Source: CAYJBH01 sp964370605 (GTDB taxonomy: Bacteria; Bacillota; Clostridia; Oscillospirales; Ruminococcaceae). From it: a stretch of 64,000 bases of DNA. Below are positions 60,361-64,000 of this stretch, piece after piece; the first letter of the stretch is position 1, and each line of letters opens with the position of its first letter. The stretch lies in the NCBI GenBank assembly GCA_964370605.1, contig CAYJJX010000007.1, positions 1 through 64,000 on the forward strand. The letters run 5' to 3'. The translations under genes were made by a program, and so were the position numbers. The notes beneath the pieces are model-generated. The model worked only from the letters and a program-made list of their open reading frames with translations. It had not been told where the DNA came from and did no database searches.

Positions 60361-61922
60361 TGAAAAAATACACAGGAATCATTGTTGCCGTAGTACTTTT
60401 AGTGGCGGTGATAGCGGCATACTTCTTGCTGATGAACTCAGAAGAGCCAACCGAATCGACCCCTGAATCTATATCATCGGTTGAACTCAACTACCTTATC
60501 GACCTCGATTCTGAAGATGTAAAGTCGATCACGGTAGAAAACGAAGACAATTATACCATCTCCGTCACACAGGGTGATGAGGGCACTGTTTACAGCCTCG
60601 AGGAAGACGGACACAAATATATTGACGATGCAGTATATTCTGCCGGAATAGCACTGATCAGTGTGTTGACCGAAGCAGAACCGATTGCCACCACCGACCA
60701 TGCGCAGTACGGGCTCGATACACCCTCCGCCACTGTTACGGTTGAGGCCACCTCCGAAACCATCACCTATCTAGTCGGCGATGCCGCTCCCGGCGAGTCG
60801 GACTATTATGCTAAGCTAGCCGACAGTGATGAAGTCTGGCTAATCTCTGCTGCCGATGCAGGCCTTGCAATCGGTACAAGACATCAATTCCGTGATTACC
60901 TGGTTTTCAGCTATGAGACAGGCACCGAGGCAGATACCTTTGAATCGTTCTCTCTCAGCAGACAAAATGGACCGGATATTTCAATAACTACCAATACCGA
61001 ACCGGAGGAATTCGCTTCCTACTACAGCATGACTGCACCGGTTGAGCATGAAGCTAATGACACCGTGCTGACAGAAGATGTCTTCACCTTCTTTACAACC
61101 CTTGCTTTCAGTGAGATCGTAGAGGACAATCCTGCCGACCTTGAAAAGTATGGCATACCGAACGATTTTGCAGCCGATTTACAGCAATCGGAAACGACAG
61201 AGTCTCAGGTGGCGAGTTCTGAACCTGCGGCAGAAGATACCGTCGATGAAGCTTCCTCCAACGACACAACAACCGATGATGAAGCAAGCGTTGATACGAC
61301 AGAAAACACTGCCACAGATGAAAACACTGCCCGTGCAACCATCACGGTCAATGGTGACCTTACCATAACACTTGGAGACTATACTGACGAGGCTAAAACA
61401 CATTATTATGCCACCGTTTCAGGCATAGACTCGGTCGTGACATTCCCCACCTCGGCATTCCCCTATCTTGACATAGACTATACAGTATTATTGTCATCAC
61501 TTCTCTGGTTGCATAACATCCTAGATGTCGACAGTGTCGATATTGTGACTCCGAACACACAAAACACAATGGAACTGACCCACATCGAACCGGAAGACGA
61601 AGAAGGCAGTGCAAGCACAGACGCTTTGCTAGACGGCGAGTTTATCGAAGAGGACTTTGCTAAGGATATATATCTTGCTATTCTTTCGACCACCATGTCA
61701 AATGCCATTGAAGGTGAGCCGGACATGTCGGATGTACAATATGTATTCACCATCAACAAGTCGGACGGCAGTTCCCATACGATGGAGTTCTACCGTATAA
61801 ACGAGCGTCAATACGGCGCAATCAAAAACGGCCAGCCGATGCCATTTTATGTGAGCGTCGACCTTCTTGTCGACGTCGAAGAAATCGTGCTCGGAATCAA
61901 GGACGGCACACATACGGGATAA
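60360..61922 (+). CDS. DUF4340 domain protein
   Basis: The 520-residue protein has an N-terminal membrane helix (YTGIIVAVVLLVAVIAAYFL) and a large extracytoplasmic region with repeated DUF4340-type units, for example YGLDTPSATVTVEATSETIT, YYAKLADSDEVWLISAADAG and KYGIPNDF. A Thr/Ser/Asp/Glu-rich low-complexity insert (about 285-325) interrupts the domain. Such proteins are almost always encoded after a GldG-like protein; function unknown. Confidence 0.92.
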   Translation: MKKYTGIIVAVVLLVAVIAAYFLLMNSEEPTESTPESISSVELNYLIDLDSEDVKSITVENEDNYTISVTQGDEGTVYSLEEDGHKYIDDAVYSAGIALISVLTEAEPIATTDHAQYGLDTPSATVTVEATSETITYLVGDAAPGESDYYAKLADSDEVWLISAADAGLAIGTRHQFRDYLVFSYETGTEADTFESFSLSRQNGPDISITTNTEPEEFASYYSMTAPVEHEANDTVLTEDVFTFFTTLAFSEIVEDNPADLEKYGIPNDFAADLQQSETTESQVASSEPAAEDTVDEASSNDTTTDDEASVDTTENTATDENTARATITVNGDLTITLGDYTDEAKTHYYATVSGIDSVVTFPTSAFPYLDIDYTVLLSSLLWLHNILDVDSVDIVTPNTQNTMELTHIEPEDEEGSASTDALLDGEFIEEDFAKDIYLAILSTTMSNAIEGEPDMSDVQYVFTINKSDGSSHTMEFYRINERQYGAIKNGQPMPFYVSVDLLVDVEEIVLGIKDGTHTG

Positions 61923-61948
61923 CAGAGCAGAAATCAGATATAAAGCAA

Positions 61949-61987
61949 AAACGAGCGATTACCACTATCGATGGTGATCGCTCGTTT
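61949..61987. terminator. Bidirectional terminator between DUF4340 and glpK
   Basis: AAACGAGCGATTACCA pairs with TGGTGATCGCTCGTTT (one G-T pair), seven-base loop. T-rich sequence follows on the minus strand, so it can end glpK as well as the ABC operon. Confidence 0.85.
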
Positions 61988-62094
61988 GATCGTCTTTATT
62001 AAAATTTATCCTAGCCAAATCCTTATAATCGAAACCGTTTTTGATTTAGCCAATGCGTTCATAATGTGGGCATACCGAAGACTGCTGTCCTCCC

Positions 62095-63573
62095 TTACAG
62101 TAACCAGCCTTTAGTATGCTCTACCGCACGTCGCCAACCGCAAAGCAATTCTTCTCTTCTATTTACGGTCATGTCCGGCTTGTAGACCTTTTCCGGCTCC
62201 CAAGAGCGTGCCACCTCGTCAAGGCTGTCCCAAAAACCCACTGCAAGCCCTGCAAGTAGTGCCGCACCAAGTGCGGTAGTTTCTCGTACGGTGGGGCAAA
62301 TGACATCAACATCAAGTATGTCGGACTGAAACTGCATCAAAAAACTGTCGGCAGATGCACCGCCATCGGCACGAAGACTCTTGACCGCAATCCCGGTGTC
62401 CTGTTCAATGCAGTGTAACAATTCCGCCGACTGGTAGGCGATTGCCTCCTCTGCCGCTCTTATGATATGATTGCGGTTGGTGCCGCGAGTCATGCCGAGA
62501 ATGGAACCTCTTGCATACATGTCCCAGTGTGGCGCTCCAAGTCCGGTAAACGCAGGCACAATATAAACCCCACCGGTATCGGGAACCTTTCGTGCAAAAT
62601 ATTCAACGTCGCGCGACTCGTTTATAAGACCCAGCTCGTCACGCAACCACTGGATTACCGCACCACCGGTGAAAACACTTCCTTCCAGCGCATATTGTAC
62701 CTCATCGCCTACGGTGGCGGCTATGGTTGACACAAGTGAGTTTTTGCTATTGCATATAATATTCTCGGTGTTCATCAGCATAAAGCAACCGGTACCGTAA
62801 GTATTTTTTATGTCTCCTTTTTTGAAGCAGGTCTGTCCAAACAGCGCCGCCTGTTGGTCTCCGGCTATACCGGTGATCGGCACCTTAGTTCCGGAAATAT
62901 TTATCTCACCGAATAGCGAACCGGAGGCAGAGACCTGTGGCAACATGGATTTTGGTATATTTAGCTCGTTCAAAATCTTGTCATCCCAGCAACAGTCATG
63001 AATGTCAAAGAGCATAGTGCGACTTGCATTGGTGCGATCGGTCTTGTGTTCACCGGAAAATTTATAGAGAAGCCAGCTGTCAACAGTGCCACAAAGCAAT
63101 TCGCCTCGATCGGCTGCTTCTGCCGCACCCGCAACATTATCCAGTATCCATCGAATCTTGGTAGCGGTAAAATATGCGTCGATGACCAGTCCTGTTTTTT
63201 CTTTAATATATTCCGAAAGCCCCCTCTTTTTCAGCGACTCACAATAGTCTGCCGTACGGCGACACTGCCATACGATTGCGTTATAGATAGGCTCTCCCGT
63301 CTTTTTGTTCCACACCACAGCCGTTTCCCGCTGATTGGTGATGCCGATGGCGGCAATTTCCTTTTCCGAGATGCCGTTTTTTATCATTACCTCCACCATC
63401 ACACCATACTGCGCGGCATAAATCTCAAGTGGATCATGCTCTACCCACCCTGCACTCGGATAATATTGGGTAAGCTCCTTTGAGGCGACACCAACAATAT
63501 TCTGGCCATGATCAAACAGAATCGCTCTGCAACTCGTCGTGCCGGAATCGAGTGATAAAATATACTTTTTCAT
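62095..63573 (-). CDS. glpK: Glycerol kinase
   Basis: The 492-residue FGGY-family enzyme phosphorylates glycerol to glycerol-3-phosphate. Motifs: YILSLDSGTTSCRAILFDH, GITNQRETAVVWNKKTGEP, NASRTMLFDI, GIAGDQQAALFGQTCF, KNTYGTGCFMLMNT and the C-terminal LRADGGASADSFLMQFQSDI. The start at 63573 follows AAAGGAC; the frame is open upstream across the THF riboswitch promoter and is not used. No glpF is adjacent. Confidence 0.97.
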   Translation of the reverse strand: MKKYILSLDSGTTSCRAILFDHGQNIVGVASKELTQYYPSAGWVEHDPLEIYAAQYGVMVEVMIKNGISEKEIAAIGITNQRETAVVWNKKTGEPIYNAIVWQCRRTADYCESLKKRGLSEYIKEKTGLVIDAYFTATKIRWILDNVAGAAEAADRGELLCGTVDSWLLYKFSGEHKTDRTNASRTMLFDIHDCCWDDKILNELNIPKSMLPQVSASGSLFGEINISGTKVPITGIAGDQQAALFGQTCFKKGDIKNTYGTGCFMLMNTENIICNSKNSLVSTIAATVGDEVQYALEGSVFTGGAVIQWLRDELGLINESRDVEYFARKVPDTGGVYIVPAFTGLGAPHWDMYARGSILGMTRGTNRNHIIRAAEEAIAYQSAELLHCIEQDTGIAVKSLRADGGASADSFLMQFQSDILDVDVICPTVRETTALGAALLAGLAVGFWDSLDEVARSWEPEKVYKPDMTVNRREELLCGWRRAVEHTKGWLL

Positions 63574-63595
63574 AGAATTTTGTCCTTTCCACAGT

Positions 63596-63624
63596 TTGAC
63601 AAAGCTAAAATAATATGATAGAAT
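63596..63624 (+). promoter_or_regulatory. Promoter of the THF riboswitch-folT transcript
   Basis: TTGACA, 17 bp, TAGAAT, divergent from glpK. Confidence 0.7.
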
Positions 63625-63630
63625 AACCAT

Positions 63631-63727
63631 CGACAGAGTAGGAATACAGCGTCAAGTGCCGCCGACATGGGGAGTTGGTCTGCGGACGAAAACGTCAAGT
63701 TGCGATTGTATTCTGCGCCCGCTGATC
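63631..63727 (+). promoter_or_regulatory. Tetrahydrofolate (THF) riboswitch
   Basis: Conserved blocks appear in the right order: GAGTAG, GCGTCAAGTGCC, GGGGAGTTGG, GCGGACGAAA, TGCGATTGTATTC and CCCGCTG. These match the class I THF aptamer. It precedes a folate ECF S component, the usual target. Confidence 0.88.
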
Positions 63728-63769
63728 AATAGGTGTATATCTTTTATGATACCGCTTTTTGAGAATGCT

Positions 63770-63792
63770 TGCTCTGAAAAGGGCATTTTTTT
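63770..63792 (+). terminator. Terminator hairpin of the THF riboswitch
   Basis: TGCTCT and AGGGCA close a GAAA tetraloop, followed by seven T, before the folT start. It would stop transcription when folate is bound. Confidence 0.75.
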
Positions 63793-63832
63793 GTTGTCAA
63801 GAAAATGCAAAACAGTGAAAGGAAGCAAACAT

Positions 63833-64000
63833 ATGTCACCACTCGAACAAAAACAATTCAAGACACCATTCTCTGCAGATTATTGGAGACTCTCCTTTGC
63901 GGAACTGAAAAATCCAAGGATACTTATCTTCGCCGCACTGATGATTGCCCTGCGGATTGCACTGCGCAGTCTCGGTATCCCGATCACCGCCGATCTTCGT
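63833..64000 (+). CDS. folT: Folate ECF S component FolT, cut by the window edge
   Basis: Fifty-six codons are present, starting at an ATG after AAAGGA. The translated start has a polar lead and then FAELKNPRILIFAALMIAL, matching the N-terminus of folate S components (LKNPR followed by a first helix with ALRIALR). The THF riboswitch and terminator upstream support folate uptake. The C-terminal two thirds lie outside the window. Confidence 0.82.
   Translation, partial: MSPLEQKQFKTPFSADYWRLSFAELKNPRILIFAALMIALRIALRSLGIPITADLR

Noticed and set aside
1..64000. tRNA, rRNA, tmRNA, SRP or RNase P genes
   Set aside because: I looked for T-loop and conserved core sequences and saw none that folds convincingly; a tRNAscan/Infernal run would be needed to exclude them fully.

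Overview
The window looks like a chromosomal segment of a spore-forming, low-to-mid GC Gram-positive anaerobe in the class Clostridia, probably a gut Oscillospirales/Ruminococcaceae-like lineage. The evidence is an uninterrupted sporulation sigma-K gene, a YtfJ/GerW spore protein, TPP and THF riboswitches upstream of ECF-transporter substrate (S) components, biotin-dependent Na+-pumping decarboxylase subunits, a 2-hydroxyacyl-CoA dehydratase activase relative, AGGAGG-type ribosome binding sites with many TTG/GTG starts, and consensus sigma-A promoters. I saw no rRNA, tRNA, CRISPR array, prophage or integrated plasmid. The only mobile-type gene is a RAYT-like Y1 transposase at 43.9 kb.

Layout. 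0-4 kb: start of an unknown minus-strand gene behind a 280-nt structured leader, an acidic-repeat lipoprotein, a MATE exporter with a large promoter palindrome, and the GH4 alpha-galactosidase MelA. 4-11 kb: one minus-strand run of a heterodimeric ABC exporter, GlmS, a zinc macrodomain hydrolase and a class M sirtuin. 11-13.6 kb: a GNAT, and an ECF S component overlapping a P-loop kinase. 13.7-18.5 kb: a GH63-like glycosidase and a LysM/G5/M23 cell-wall peptidase. 18.6-21 kb: GNAT, lipoprotein, TrxB. 21-24.4 kb: carboxyltransferase, biotin carrier and OadA-like subunits. 24.4-28.7 kb: site-2 protease, ScpA, ScpB, DUF2953, YtfJ, RluB and a small unknown protein. 28.7-31 kb: IlvC and a DUF815 ATPase.

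31.3-35.6 kb: a D-xylose locus (LacI-type regulator, xylA, xylB) with an unusual hairpin-rich element between xylA and xylB. 35.7-43 kb: EIIA, the YmfF/YmfH peptidase pair, Lgt, TrmK, a Nif3-like protein and RqcH. 43-46 kb: small unknown genes, the transposase, and a PadR/HAAS pair. 46-51 kb: GH31, SigK, TPP riboswitch-ThiT, Fba. 51-57 kb: a dehydratase-activase protein split in two, an OadG-like peptide and the Na+ pump beta subunit. 57-62 kb: an ABC-2 transporter with GldG-like and DUF4340 partners. 62-64 kb: GlpK and a THF riboswitch ahead of a truncated FolT.

How it fits together: MelA, the GH63-like and GH31 enzymes, and XylA/XylB point to use of plant alpha-galactosides, glucans and xylose- or xyloglucan-derived sugars. 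The carboxyltransferase, biotin carrier and OadA at 21-24 kb together with OadB/OadG-like at 55.6 kb could make one Na+-pumping decarboxylase encoded at two sites. The best candidates for something undescribed are the 213-bp xylA-xylB element, a hairpin-plus-Shine-Dalgarno leader shared by three metabolic genes, an apparent ATC start codon, the sirtuin/macrodomain pair behind glmS, and the ECF S component fused in operon to a kinase.
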